Of a stretch of DNA of 64,000 nt, positions 18,633 through 27,654 are shown in pieces (positions within the stretch are counted from its first letter, which is position 1; each line of letters opens with the position of its first letter). The notes beneath the pieces were generated by a model. That model had not been told where the DNA came from, ran no database searches, and was given only the letters and a program-made list of their open reading frames with translations. The translations under genes were made by a program, and so were the position numbers. Origin of the DNA: Leptospira kobayashii (GTDB lineage: Bacteria > Spirochaetota > Leptospiria > Leptospirales > Leptospiraceae); contig NZ_AP025028.1 in the NCBI RefSeq assembly GCF_003114835.2, positions 3,314,001 through 3,378,000 of the forward strand, given 5' to 3'.

Positions 18633-19128
18633 AGAATCGCTCGCAAAACTTTCCATGATCAATCTCAAAAGAGGTGAGCTTCTATTCAAAGAAGGAGTTC
18701 CTTCGAATGGGGCTATGTTCTTTTTGTTTGAAGGCCAGCTGGATATATACAAACACATCGAAGGCAAACATACTAAGATGAGAAGTATTTTGCCCGGAGA
18801 ATTTTTCGGGGAGATGGCAATCATCAACAACAGTCCGAGATCAGCATCCATCGTCGTAGTCTCGGAAGGTGCAAAACTGGGAATCATAAACCGGAGTACA
18901 TTTGTTCAAATGGGACAGGAAAGTCCGGAGTTTCTGTTTTTACTTTTAAAAAGAGTGATAGAGAGGCTGTATGAAACGGATTCAAAAATCAGAGCCATCA
19001 AAAAGAAAGATGATGACGGTAAAAAAATAACTTCCAAAGAAGATCATCATGAAAGTTCGGACGAAAGTTCGCATAACGATTCTGAGGCGTCCGATGAACA
19101 TTACGAATCCCAGGCTCCGATCGAGTAA
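18622..19128 (+). CDS. Single-domain cyclic-nucleotide-binding protein, acidic/His tail
   Basis: Second cNMP-binding domain protein, partly similar to its neighbour (likely duplication). Cassette GEFFGEMAIINNSPRSASIVV keeps the ribose Glu and phosphate Arg. After the C-helix (RVIERLYETDSKIRAIKKK) comes a 45-residue hydrophilic tail rich in Ser, Asp, Glu and His, likely disordered. It has no output domain, so it should act by contact with another protein. It overlaps the preceding gene by 11 nt. Confidence 0.87.
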   Translation: MGLKESLAKLSMINLKRGELLFKEGVPSNGAMFFLFEGQLDIYKHIEGKHTKMRSILPGEFFGEMAIINNSPRSASIVVVSEGAKLGIINRSTFVQMGQESPEFLFLLLKRVIERLYETDSKIRAIKKKDDDGKKITSKEDHHESSDESSHNDSEASDEHYESQAPIE

Positions 19129-19159
19129 GTTTCCCTATCCTTCCTATCCGCAACTTATC

Positions 19160-19885
19160 TCAATCTTTTCCTTTTTCTTTCTTTTTGATCTTGAATCGTT
19201 CCGGCTGAATGATCAATTCCGATAAAACGGTCCCTTCCCGTTGGGAAAGCACAGTTTCTACCGCATCTGCAATGCATTCCGGTAAAATATAAGAACGGGT
19301 GTCTTCATCCGTTGTAAAAGACAGACGATCGAAAAAACCGGTGTTTGTAAGATCCGGAATCAGATTCGTTACCTTAACACCCGATTTGCGAAGTTCCTGA
19401 AACAATTCTCTTCCGAAATGGATGAGTCCCGCCTTTGTGGAACCGTAAACACTTCCCCAGGGAGAAACTTTGGTACCTGAAACGGATCCGATAAAAAAAA
19501 TACGTCCCTCGTTTGTCTTCAAAGTTCTCAAAAAATAATTCGAAATCAACATAGGTGCCGTTAAATGGAGCGCTATCATCTCCGTAATCTGCTCCCAAGA
19601 CAACTCTTCAAAAGGGGCGAAATACCCTACCCCTGCGTTATGAACCAAAATGCGAACTCTCTCTTTTCCGGAGAAATCTTTCAGCCAACCTTCGATTTGT
19701 TTGGTGTCGTTCAAATTGAGACGATCCAAAACAAAATCAGGATGGGAAAATTCGCAGCGATCCGGATTTTTACAAACACCTCTCACCGAATACCCGAGAG
19801 AGATCAGTTTTTTTGAAATGGCAAGTCCGATTCCACGGGAAGCTCCGGTAACAATTGCTATATTATGATTCTTATCAGGATTCAC
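19160..19885 (-). CDS. Short-chain dehydrogenase/reductase
   Basis: Classical SDR of about 241 residues with TGASRGIG for NAD(P) binding, NAG (HNAGVGYFAP), the catalytic Ser in GSVSG and YGSTK as the YxxxK pair. The substrate is not readable. The start is GTG at 19885, directly abutting the TAA of the esterase gene (stop 19886-19888), so it is the last gene of the five-gene operon that starts with the alkC-like gene. The C-terminus is a Lys-rich tail. Confidence 0.9.
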   Translation of the reverse strand: MNPDKNHNIAIVTGASRGIGLAISKKLISLGYSVRGVCKNPDRCEFSHPDFVLDRLNLNDTKQIEGWLKDFSGKERVRILVHNAGVGYFAPFEELSWEQITEMIALHLTAPMLISNYFLRTLKTNEGRIFFIGSVSGTKVSPWGSVYGSTKAGLIHFGRELFQELRKSGVKVTNLIPDLTNTGFFDRLSFTTDEDTRSYILPECIADAVETVLSQREGTVLSELIIQPERFKIKKKEKGKD

Positions 19886-20836
19886 TTATAAACCTTTAAA
19901 AAAATTCCAAGCTTCTTCGGTTGCATCCAGTTCTTCCGTAAGTTTTCCGCGAAAAATGATAGGGATACTTGACTTTCTTCCTGGCCAGGAATGCCCTCCC
20001 CCTATTACCTTATAAAGTCGGACGATTGTATTATTTTTGCATTCAGTATAGGAGAAAATCTCCAGGCTAGTTTCATCAGGTTTTTCATCCTTTTTTGTGA
20101 TCGTCGCCCTGCCGGAACATCCGTTCCAAGTTTTCCACCTGTCAAAGGAATCTTCAACGCTCAAAATTTCACCCCCATCTCTCACGTAACCGCCATAATA
20201 CGGAACCGTAGGATCCTCCGTCCCGGACATAAAAGCGACCGATAAATCGGATTTTGGCGTCCATTTTTTTACAACTTCTTTACTCAATTGAGCGGCAATA
20301 CTCACTGCCGCCTTGAACAAATGCGGTTTTTCCGCGGCCATCCTCTGAACCATAAAACCACCGTTAGAATGACCAACGATGAATACTTTGGAACTATCTA
20401 TATTATATCTGTCCTTCACGTATGAAATCATTTCTTCCAAAAAAGAAACATCATCTATTTTTTCCTTATCGGCAGGAGTTTTGCCTCTTCCGTCCGCCCA
20501 GCTCCTGCTATATCCGTTCGGATACACTACTACAAAGGATTCCCTATCCGCCAATCCATTGAACCGAGACTGCTCCATCACCTGCAAACCGGAACCAAGG
20601 CGTCCGTGCAATACAATCAAAAGTGGACGGCTGTTAGCTGGTCTGGACTCAGCCTCTTTTTGATTGTTACCCGCATGAACATAAAAACTTCGAACCATTC
20701 CGTTCATTTCCAGTTCATGAGCCGAGGTATCGGAATCTTTTAATTTTTTCTGTTTTCGAATGAATCCGCATCCGAAACAGAGCGAAACCGCCAGGAAGGC
20801 ATATAAAATAAAATGTAACAATTTCGGATAGGTCAT
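19886..20836 (-). CDS. Lipoprotein esterase, PHB depolymerase/LpqC family
   Basis: Alpha/beta hydrolase: LIVLHGRLGSGL is the oxyanion strand-turn, VGHSNGGFMVQRMA holds the nucleophile Ser, and GTEDPTVPYYGG with a final GGGHSWPGR supplies acid and His. This is the polyhydroxybutyrate depolymerase/feruloyl esterase/LpqC group. The signal peptide ends in a lipobox-like LCFGCG, so it is probably lipid-anchored. ATG 20836 is chosen since it overlaps the previous stop (ATGA) and precedes the signal peptide directly; a longer frame to 20899 would run into the upstream gene. Confidence 0.87.
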   Translation of the reverse strand: MTYPKLLHFILYAFLAVSLCFGCGFIRKQKKLKDSDTSAHELEMNGMVRSFYVHAGNNQKEAESRPANSRPLLIVLHGRLGSGLQVMEQSRFNGLADRESFVVVYPNGYSRSWADGRGKTPADKEKIDDVSFLEEMISYVKDRYNIDSSKVFIVGHSNGGFMVQRMAAEKPHLFKAAVSIAAQLSKEVVKKWTPKSDLSVAFMSGTEDPTVPYYGGYVRDGGEILSVEDSFDRWKTWNGCSGRATITKKDEKPDETSLEIFSYTECKNNTIVRLYKVIGGGHSWPGRKSSIPIIFRGKLTEELDATEEAWNFFKGL

Positions 20837-21348
20837 TTGTTCGTAGACTCCTGTTTCCAGGTTTCTTCTATATTTTGATAAAAAGCTCTTGAAGGCCAAT
20901 AGAAAGGAGATAGAAATAATATCAAAATCCCTCTGTATTGGCTCAAATGCAATTGGTATTCGGATTCTTTTATGACTTTCTCTTTTGCGTAACGATATGT
21001 AATCTTATGATCCGTATCAATTCGATAAGGAATCAAAGAAACACTGACCAAACTCAATACAAAATTCAATCGATGCAGATTGATGTTTTCATAATAATGT
21101 TCTATTTCTTCCAATTTTACTTCCAAAAGCGAATCGGCGTTCGGATCTTCCGTATAACCTGATTGTAGAATCGTCTCACGCAATTTGAGTTTTTCTTTTT
21201 CGTAAAAACCGAATCCGGTAAAATGCAAGCGAACGGGAGTAGGAGGAAATGAAGAATCTGGCGGGGTCGCCTGACGAACCGGATTGGAAAACCCTGCACA
21301 ACCGAGGAACAAAATACTTATAATGAAGAAAGCGATTCGAAAGTACAT
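20833..21348 (-). CDS. Lipoprotein of unknown function
   Basis: ATG 21348, one nt after the preceding stop, gives a 171-residue protein beginning MYFRIAFFIISILFLGCAG, a lipoprotein signal. The mature part has a beta/alpha look, with a hydrophobic stretch near NFVLSLVSVSLIPY and another near ILILFLSPFYWPS that could dip into a membrane. It may be distantly related to the preceding lipoprotein, which has a similar size and a similar WVSLFLRW segment near its end. No family recognised. Confidence 0.75.
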   Translation of the reverse strand: MYFRIAFFIISILFLGCAGFSNPVRQATPPDSSFPPTPVRLHFTGFGFYEKEKLKLRETILQSGYTEDPNADSLLEVKLEEIEHYYENINLHRLNFVLSLVSVSLIPYRIDTDHKITYRYAKEKVIKESEYQLHLSQYRGILILFLSPFYWPSRAFYQNIEETWKQESTNK

Positions 21349-21349
21349 T

Positions 21350-21958
21350 CTAATACACCTCTCTTGTATCTTCAATGAATTGATGCACTATATCGGAATA
21401 ATGTTTATCCAAAGTTTCACGGTCATCCGACCATCTTAAGAATAAGGATACCCATCCGATTACATATAGGGAATGCGCAGGATAAACGTATTCCCCGATC
21501 AATCTGTTCTTTTTCCAAATACGAAACAGAATCGTATCGTCATTTTTAACAAATACGGGGATAATAAAGAGACTTTGCATTGCAGCAACACGATTCAAAA
21601 TATACAAAGAAAAGCTCCCTAACTTTCTCTCCACCATCCAAGAAACCGGCTCGGGACTTTCTCCGAATAAAATTTGGAAACGGGGAGAGGATTCCAAAAT
21701 GATTTGAACTCTCATATCTAAGTCCGATTTCACATAAGAGGATATTTTTTTGAATTTGCCTGATGTATGGAATGCCTTCAGTAATAAAGAAGCTAGCTCA
21801 CGGTTTTCGTTCGTTTCCCAACCGATCAATTCGTAACTGATTTCCTTATCGATCGCCGAGTGATTCGGTTTCAGATTCTTTTTTTCTTCCAAATAATAAA
21901 CGGAACATTGGGAAAAGAAAAAAATACATAGAAAGAAAAACTTATAATTTGAAATCAT
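21350..21958 (-). CDS. Lipoprotein of unknown function
   Basis: Signal peptide with loose lipobox (FFFSQCS), 202 residues in all. The mature domain carries DLDMRVQIILESSPR, then hydrophobic segments (FSLYILNRVAAMQSLFIIPVF and SLYVIGWVSLFLRW). Its ATG overlaps the alkC-like stop as ATGA, so translation is coupled. I do not recognise a family. Confidence 0.75.
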   Translation of the reverse strand: MISNYKFFFLCIFFFSQCSVYYLEEKKNLKPNHSAIDKEISYELIGWETNENRELASLLLKAFHTSGKFKKISSYVKSDLDMRVQIILESSPRFQILFGESPEPVSWMVERKLGSFSLYILNRVAAMQSLFIIPVFVKNDDTILFRIWKKNRLIGEYVYPAHSLYVIGWVSLFLRWSDDRETLDKHYSDIVHQFIEDTREVY

Positions 21959-23067
21959 TTTTTACCTTTTGTCAAAAGAAAGGTTATCTCTTTAACTTCT
22001 TTGCCGTTGATCACAAGAATCAATTTGTGTTTTCCGGGATAATAAGTCCTTGTGGTGATCAAGGCGAAATTATGTTTTTTGGTTAACGCAAGTTTGTCTC
22101 CCAGGTTCAAGTTTTTTTCTCCCAATTGGAAAATCTTTCTGCCGGTTTTACCATTTGCCAGAACAAATTCAATCAAATACTCCATTCGGATCTTTCTTGT
22201 TTTCTTTTCCTTATAATCAAAGCCGATATGAAACTCTAGCTTTTCACCGATACGAACGGAATCTTTTTCCAAACTAAGAGATACTTTGGTAGGAGACCAT
22301 TCCGTATCATAGGAAAAATGAGTTAATGATTGTTTGTGGCCTCTTTTCAAAAGAGTACGAACTGCGTGTTTCAGACTTTTGTCCAACTCTTTCGACTTTC
22401 CGAATTTATTTTTGCAAAAATTCCAAGTCATATCCGGATCCAATTTGGAAATATCATTCAGATGATTGGCAACACTTCTCCTTACTACTTCGTCTTCATC
22501 ATCCCAAAGATTTTCAAGTATGGAAAGACTCTGTCCCGGATTTTTTTTTAAGTCGGGCACTCCCAATCCCCAAGGAAGGAGAGGTCTGCTTCCTTCGCTG
22601 GCAAGCCTTCTCACTCCGGGGTTTTTATGTTTCGACCAGACTAACATTTGTTTATTTGTATCTTTGTGATGATGGAGATAAAAAATACGAATGGCGTATT
22701 CTGCACTGGAAAATACGGTGATAAACTCCAATGCTTTCATGCTTCTTGAAAATTCGGAGAGCCCTGCTTTCTGAACAATTTCAGGAAAGAACATATAGGC
22801 GAAGTTAAAATCCGCCACTCCGTTCTGTCTGAGATGATCGATAGTATTTTTTAAAATAGGAAAAAGAAGATCCAAATCCTTTGGTAAAAATTCTATGATC
22901 GTATCTGAAATACGGGACATTCTCTCTTTCAATTCCAGATCCTTCCAAGGGGATGCAAAAACGGATTTTTGAAATCGGTCTTTTTCCAACTTGGGATGAG
23001 CCTTTGCCAAAGCGTTTGTCAACTGGGCAATCAATGTTTCGGAATAAATATATTTAAGTGGTTCCAT
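21955..23067 (-). CDS. alkC: AlkC-type DNA alkylation repair glycosylase with Ig-like tail
   Basis: HEAT-like repeat DNA glycosylase. The AlkC hallmark is visible: WSKHKNPGVRRLASEGSRP, LPWGLGVPDL, then DDEDEVVRRSVANHLNDISK. Family members remove 3-methyladenine and 3-methylcytosine lesions by probing the backbone rather than flipping bases. Residues from about 265 to the end form an Ig-like beta domain (LSLEKDSVRIGEKLEFHIGF onward), as in the AlkC subgroup that has such a tail. First gene of an operon of two lipoproteins, an esterase and an SDR, an unusual setting for a repair enzyme. Confidence 0.85.
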   Translation of the reverse strand: MEPLKYIYSETLIAQLTNALAKAHPKLEKDRFQKSVFASPWKDLELKERMSRISDTIIEFLPKDLDLLFPILKNTIDHLRQNGVADFNFAYMFFPEIVQKAGLSEFSRSMKALEFITVFSSAEYAIRIFYLHHHKDTNKQMLVWSKHKNPGVRRLASEGSRPLLPWGLGVPDLKKNPGQSLSILENLWDDEDEVVRRSVANHLNDISKLDPDMTWNFCKNKFGKSKELDKSLKHAVRTLLKRGHKQSLTHFSYDTEWSPTKVSLSLEKDSVRIGEKLEFHIGFDYKEKKTRKIRMEYLIEFVLANGKTGRKIFQLGEKNLNLGDKLALTKKHNFALITTRTYYPGKHKLILVINGKEVKEITFLLTKGKK

Positions 23068-23182
23068 TCAAGTAGCCGGGAAAGAATGGATTCAGTAAAA
23101 AAACACATTCGGCTTCTGTAAAGAAGGTTCTTGGTAAGAAAGAGGAATCGCCAAACAGAACTCCGATCAAATCTTTGTATCC

Positions 23183-24379
23183 ATGAATCATTTTCTTTCC
23201 GGGCCCTCTCTCCGGATTTTAGTTTTGATCAATTTGGGAACAGTTCTCGGTTTATCCGGGATAGACCTCATCCTCCCTTCCATTCCCGACTTTAGCAAAG
23301 TGTTTCCGGGAAGTTCTCCTGCCGAGGCGCAATGGATCATCGCGTTTTATGTTTTGGGAACGAGCGTAGGACTTTTGGTATTTAGTTTTCTTGCGGACAG
23401 GTTTGACCCGATTCGTTTATTTTCCGCATCTTTACTTTGTTTTGCGGCGTTTTCTCTGGCTTGTATTTTCTCCGTTCATATTTACGAATTGATCGTTTAC
23501 CGTTTTTTGCAAGGTCTCAGTTCCAGTGGAGCCGCAGTGCTCGCGCCAGGTCTCATCCGCGGGCTTTTTTCTTCTCACGGTGCAATGCGCGCCATCAGTA
23601 TTATGGGAAGTATAGAATCCATGGTCCCCGCATTTGCGCCTCTCCTGGGTGCGTATTTGGCGGCAAAGTTCGGTTGGAAATCGGGATTTCAACTGACTGC
23701 GATCCTTTCTCTGATTGTAAGTGTGTTTTTATTCGTATCCCAAACAAAAGATCCGATGAGAGATAAATCAAAGTTAGCTGATAATCCGAACAGAAGCTAT
23801 AAAAGTCTATTTACAAATTTTAATTTTTTAAGATACGCTCTCAGTCATGCAGGTGTTTTGGGTGGATTATTGGTGTTTGTATTTTCCGCACCGAACTTGA
23901 TCGTAACATATAAAAAAGGAGTGATTGAAAGTTTCATTCTATTGCAAATCATCTCGGTAGCGATGTTCTTTACGTTCGCACAAATCTCATCCTATTTCGT
24001 AAGGAAATTCGGTCCGGAAAAAGTCATTCTGATCGGCACTGTATTTGCTTCCCTTTCTTCGGTATTGTTTCTTTTTGGCGCACTTTTTCGGTTAGACGAC
24101 CCAATTTACTTGGTATGTTATTTTATCCCGATCAATATCGGGCTTGGGTTGCGCGGTGGAGCGGGATTTGTCAATGCCTTAATTGCCGCAAGGGACAATG
24201 ATGCCCGCGGTTCCGCATTTATGATTTTGGCTGTGACAGTTCTTTCCGGAGGAATCACCGGAATCCTATCTCCTTTTTTACAATGGGGGCTGGGTCCGAT
24301 TGCGATCGCCATTTCTGTCTTGGTGATGCCATCGATGGTTTTGGTTTTGTTAAAGAGGGAAGTAAAGGAAGAGACATAA
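23183..24379 (+). CDS. MFS exporter, Bcr/CflA (DHA1) type
   Basis: About 398 residues with 12 hydrophobic helices. The N-terminal GIDLILPSIPDF followed by EAQWIIAFYVLGTSVGLLVFSFLADRF is the usual Bcr/CflA multidrug exporter opening, with motif A shortened to LADRFDP. The substrate is unknown; drugs or peptides are typical. It is divergent from alkC. The last codons and stop lie inside the left end of an intergenic repeat (GAGACATAAT), so the repeat may supply the stop codon. Confidence 0.85.
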   Translation: MNHFLSGPSLRILVLINLGTVLGLSGIDLILPSIPDFSKVFPGSSPAEAQWIIAFYVLGTSVGLLVFSFLADRFDPIRLFSASLLCFAAFSLACIFSVHIYELIVYRFLQGLSSSGAAVLAPGLIRGLFSSHGAMRAISIMGSIESMVPAFAPLLGAYLAAKFGWKSGFQLTAILSLIVSVFLFVSQTKDPMRDKSKLADNPNRSYKSLFTNFNFLRYALSHAGVLGGLLVFVFSAPNLIVTYKKGVIESFILLQIISVAMFFTFAQISSYFVRKFGPEKVILIGTVFASLSSVLFLFGALFRLDDPIYLVCYFIPINIGLGLRGGAGFVNALIAARDNDARGSAFMILAVTVLSGGITGILSPFLQWGLGPIAIAISVLVMPSMVLVLLKREVKEET

Positions 24380-24534
24380 TTCTAATGCTTGTGAATCAGT
24401 GGCCCCCACCCTTCATAGGGATTGGGGGGAGTGGCTCGTGGGCTGCTCATCACCGCCTAACACAAAATCAGGATTTTGTCCGTTGCAATTCGACTTTTCG
24501 TAAAAATTTTCCCAAAAAGTTCACCTTTTTGCCT
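24371..24534 (+). repeat. Intergenic mosaic repeat, copy A
   Basis: Starts with GAGACATAAT and ends with a TTCACCTTTTTGCC block. Between them lies a C-run/G-run hairpin (CCCCCACCCT pairing with AGGGATTGGGG), then GTGGCTCGTGGGCTGCTC and CCGCCTAAC. The same ordered blocks recur at 29454-29614 in the same orientation and at 51747-51959 inverted. It overlaps the stop of the MFS gene and lies just before the DUF2721 gene. It has no coding potential that I see. Confidence 0.75.
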
Positions 24535-24584
24535 AGTCATCATTTTTTGTTTGTGAAAGCGGCTAAGACCGCAAATTTAACCTT

Positions 24585-25070
24585 ATGTTCGAATCTTTTT
24601 CCAGTTTAGAAATTCTTTCGGGAATGATCACGCCCGCCGTGCTTGTCTCCGCCAGTGCCAGTCTCATTTTTTCCACCGCCAATCGGTTAGGGCGGATTTT
24701 CGACAGAGTCAATCTCCTCAAAGCGGAAGTAGAAAAAATACTGGAAGGTAAATTCGAATTTCCTGAAGAAAGAATATCTTATTTAAAAAATCAATTGTCC
24801 ATACAAAGAAAACGGGCGGTTCTCATCCAACGTTCGATGGCTTTCTTATACACTGCTACTTCCTTATTCGTGATTTCGAGTCTAAGCCTTGCGATTACGC
24901 TTGCCGTCTCCAAGGAATATTCCTGGATTCCCATAATAGTTGCTTTGTTCGGTGGAGTTTTTTTGTTTCTAGCAAGCGCCTTTTTGTTATACGAAAGCAG
25001 ATACAATCTAACATTCATTATGGGACAAATTGAATTTACCGAATTTTTACAGCAAAAAGCCAAAAGATAA
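24585..25070 (+). CDS. DUF2721 membrane protein
   Basis: Integral membrane protein of the DUF2721 family: the N-terminal ILSGMITPAVLVSASASLIFSTANRLGRIFDR block is the family signature, followed by a long amphipathic helix and two adjacent membrane helices (TATSLFVISSLSLAITLAV and IIVALFGGVFLFLASAFLL). Function unknown for the whole family. It starts 50 nt after repeat copy A and ends 3 nt before dusC, so the two are an operon. Confidence 0.85.
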   Translation: MFESFSSLEILSGMITPAVLVSASASLIFSTANRLGRIFDRVNLLKAEVEKILEGKFEFPEERISYLKNQLSIQRKRAVLIQRSMAFLYTATSLFVISSLSLAITLAVSKEYSWIPIIVALFGGVFLFLASAFLLYESRYNLTFIMGQIEFTEFLQQKAKR

Positions 25071-25073
25071 ATC

Positions 25074-26135
25074 ATGATCGGGCGTATCTTACTTGCTCCG
25101 ATGGAAGGGCTTCTCGATTTCCGTTTGCGTGATATCATCACAAAAATCGGCGGGATCAATCAATGTGTCAGTGAATTCATTCGAGTGAATGATACGCTTC
25201 TTCCCTCACAGAGATTTTATAGATACGTTCCCGAATTGAATCATAATTGCAGAACGAAAGCGGGCGTTCCCGTAAAAGTCCAACTTTTGGGTTCGGACCC
25301 GGTTTGTATGGCGGAAAATGCAGCGAAAGTAGCGAGCCTTGGTGCTTATGGGATCGATATCAATTTCGGTTGTCCCGCTCCTACGGTCAATCGCAACCGA
25401 GGGGGAGCAGTATTACTGAAAGAACCGGATGTTTTATACAAAATCGTCTATGCGACTAGAAAGGCAGTTCCATCAACGATTCCTGTCACTGCAAAAATGC
25501 GCTTGGGATTCGACTCCACCGAACAGGCGATTGATTGTGCAAAAGCTCTGGAAAGCGGCGGCGCAGAAGAAATCGTAGTGCATGCAAGAACGAAAATCGA
25601 CGGTTACAAACCCCCTGCATATTGGGAATGGATTGCTAAAATAAAAGAGGAAGTCCGGGTATCCGTGGTGGCAAACGGTGAGATTTGGACGAAGGAAGAT
25701 GCGGCTCGCTGCCGGGAGATTTCCGGTTGTACCGATCTTATGATCGGTCGAGGTATGATTGCGAATCCTACCCTGGCCTTGGAAATTCGGGGAGAACGAA
25801 ACGAATCATTTGCCTGGAAAGAGATGAAAGAAATCCTTTATCAGTATTGGATCAGCCTGGCGGGCAATATGAACGCACAAAGCCGCTTAGGGAGAATCAA
25901 GCAATGGTTACATTATCTTTCTCTCCGTTACGATGAAGCGGAAAAGGGGTTTGCATCCGTAAAACGCTTCACGGACCAGGAAGAGATGAATTTATATCTT
26001 TGCGATGATCAACCCGCGGCAGGGATCGAAGCGGAAATCAAACGAAACCTGTCTCGTTTGATTGAAGCGAAGAGCCGGGTCGTTGAAGGAAAAAATCCGG
26101 GTCTTTGGAAATGTTCGAGCCGCCCACGCTCCTAA
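25074..26135 (+). CDS. dusC: tRNA-dihydrouridine synthase, DusC-like
   Basis: FMN enzyme that reduces uridines in tRNA. The opening RILLAPMEGLLDFRLRD, SEFIRVNDTLLP, VKVQLLGSDP, INFGCPAPTVNRNRGGAVLL (catalytic Cys in GCP), VTAKMRLGFDS, VVHARTK, VVANGEIW and MIGRGMIANP follow E. coli DusC closely through to RIKQWLHYL, so the DusC subgroup (U16 in E. coli tRNA) is favoured over DusA or DusB. The C-terminal 40 residues are an extension. It lies 3 nt after DUF2721. Confidence 0.92.
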   Translation: MIGRILLAPMEGLLDFRLRDIITKIGGINQCVSEFIRVNDTLLPSQRFYRYVPELNHNCRTKAGVPVKVQLLGSDPVCMAENAAKVASLGAYGIDINFGCPAPTVNRNRGGAVLLKEPDVLYKIVYATRKAVPSTIPVTAKMRLGFDSTEQAIDCAKALESGGAEEIVVHARTKIDGYKPPAYWEWIAKIKEEVRVSVVANGEIWTKEDAARCREISGCTDLMIGRGMIANPTLALEIRGERNESFAWKEMKEILYQYWISLAGNMNAQSRLGRIKQWLHYLSLRYDEAEKGFASVKRFTDQEEMNLYLCDDQPAAGIEAEIKRNLSRLIEAKSRVVEGKNPGLWKCSSRPRS

Positions 26136-26183
26136 GATGTGGTACCTCTTACAAATAACTCCACTCCCATTCCCCACTCCTCG

Positions 26184-26203
26184 GACATTATGTCACATTG
26201 TGA
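26184..26203. promoter_or_regulatory. Two overlapping 11-bp palindromes, candidate operator
   Basis: GACATTATGTC (26184-26194) and TCACATTGTGA (26193-26203) are each perfect around a central base and share two positions. They lie in the 194-nt gap ahead of the fatty-acid pair. A weak promoter-like TTGTAC/TATATT pair at 26289-26315 follows nearer the gene. The first palindrome also resembles the GACATAAT end of the intergenic repeats, so it could be a repeat remnant instead of an operator. Confidence 0.3.
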
Positions 26204-26329
26204 TCTTTTAAACCCTCTTAGACGCATAAATTCCCCACCCGCTTGTAACATTTCTGACAAAAAAAACGATTTTCCTAGGGGTTTCCTTTTGTACAAAGGT
26301 AAGTAAAATTATATTCGGAATCCAACTTC

Positions 26330-27640
26330 ATGAGAGAAATCAAAACCGTCACGATTTTAGGTGCCAACGGAGCTATGGGCTCTGGGAGTGCGGGCGTTAT
26401 CGCCGCTTTCGGTGGTGCTAAAGTCCATATGCTCGCAAGAGACGTAGAAAAAGCAAAACAAGGTATCGAAGCCGCAGTTAGTTCTGTAAAAACAGATACA
26501 ATACGGGGCAGAATGATCCCTGGTTCGTATGATGCCGACTTGGAAAAAGCAGTCGCAGAATCCGATTGGGTATTTGAACTTGTTGCCGAAAGTTACGAAG
26601 TCAAGGAACCGATTAATGCCCGTATTGCGAAAGCAAGACGTCCGGGAACCATTGTTTCAACCGTATCCTCCGGTCTTTCCATCGGAAGATTGGCAAAAGC
26701 TTATGATGAAGACGGTCAGAAGCACTATTACGGAACCCACTTTTTCAACCCTCCTTATAAAATGATCCTTTGTGAGTTAGTCACTCATGCGGGTAACGAT
26801 AAAAAAGTAACCAAAGCACTCGGTGAGTATTTGGACAAAGTTCTGGGCCGCGCCGTAGTTTATACAAACGACACTCCTGCCTTCGCAGGAAACAGAATCG
26901 GTTTTCAATTGATGAACGAAGTGGCTCACTTCGCGGAAAAATATGCAGACAAAGGTGGAATTGCATTACTTGACGAAATCATTTCCGGTTATACCGGTCG
27001 TGCGATGTCTCCTCTTGCTACTGCTGATTTTGTCGGCTTAGACGTTCACAAAGCGATCGTTGATAATATTTACGACAACACAAAAGACGAAGCACACGAA
27101 ACTTTCAAACTTCCGGGTTACTTCCAAAAGTTGATCGACGAAGGAAAGTTAGGTATGAAATCCGGAAGCGGACTCACCAAAGTAGTAAAACACGCTGATG
27201 GAAAACGTGAAAAATTCGTTTATAACATCAAAACCGGTGCTTACGATCCTTATCCGAAATTCGATATCCCTTTTATCAAACAAGCACGTCTAAAGATCAA
27301 AGAGTCCGATTACAAAGGTGCTATGGAAATTGTAAAAACCGCAAACGGTTTCGAAGCAGACATCGCTCGTTACTTTATCGGTCGTTATATTAGCTATTCT
27401 CTTTCCCTAGTCGGAGAAGTAGTGGAAACTAAAGAAATGACAGACGGTGCGATGGGATTCGGATTCAACTGGGTTCCTGCTTCCGCACTAGTAGATTTCC
27501 TCGGTGGACCGAAAGAAACCATCAAAATGTTAGAAACATCCAAATTGCCGGTTCCGAAAATCCTTTCGGATGCAAAATCAGGCAAAAAATTCTATGAGTT
27601 AGGCGACAAACTCGATGCTCGCTCTCTTTTCAAAGGTTAA
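26330..27640 (+). CDS. 3-hydroxyacyl-CoA dehydrogenase (NAD), stand-alone
   Basis: The Rossmann motif [14 protein letters not shown] starts the NAD-binding domain; HFFNPPYKM contains the catalytic His, [10 protein letters not shown] and [14 protein letters not shown] complete the family pattern, and [11 protein letters not shown] sits in the C-terminal dimerisation domain. It oxidises 3-hydroxyacyl-CoA to 3-oxoacyl-CoA in beta-oxidation. Unlike FadB there is no fused enoyl-CoA hydratase domain; the C-terminal ~150 residues form the second 3HCDH domain. The thiolase gene follows after 14 nt and would use its product. Confidence 0.92.
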   Translation: MREIKTVTILGANGAMGSGSAGVIAAFGGAKVHMLARDVEKAKQGIEAAVSSVKTDTIRGRMIPGSYDADLEKAVAESDWVFELVAESYEVKEPINARIAKARRPGTIVSTVSSGLSIGRLAKAYDEDGQKHYYGTHFFNPPYKMILCELVTHAGNDKKVTKALGEYLDKVLGRAVVYTNDTPAFAGNRIGFQLMNEVAHFAEKYADKGGIALLDEIISGYTGRAMSPLATADFVGLDVHKAIVDNIYDNTKDEAHETFKLPGYFQKLIDEGKLGMKSGSGLTKVVKHADGKREKFVYNIKTGAYDPYPKFDIPFIKQARLKIKESDYKGAMEIVKTANGFEADIARYFIGRYISYSLSLVGEVVETKEMTDGAMGFGFNWVPASALVDFLGGPKETIKMLETSKLPVPKILSDAKSGKKFYELGDKLDARSLFKG

Positions 27641-27654
27641 GGCAGGAGATTACT

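Noticed and set aside
26136..26195. Possible fifth repeat copy behind dusC
   Set aside because: Only short matches (TTCCCCAC, GACATTATGTC); the block order of the family is not recognisable.
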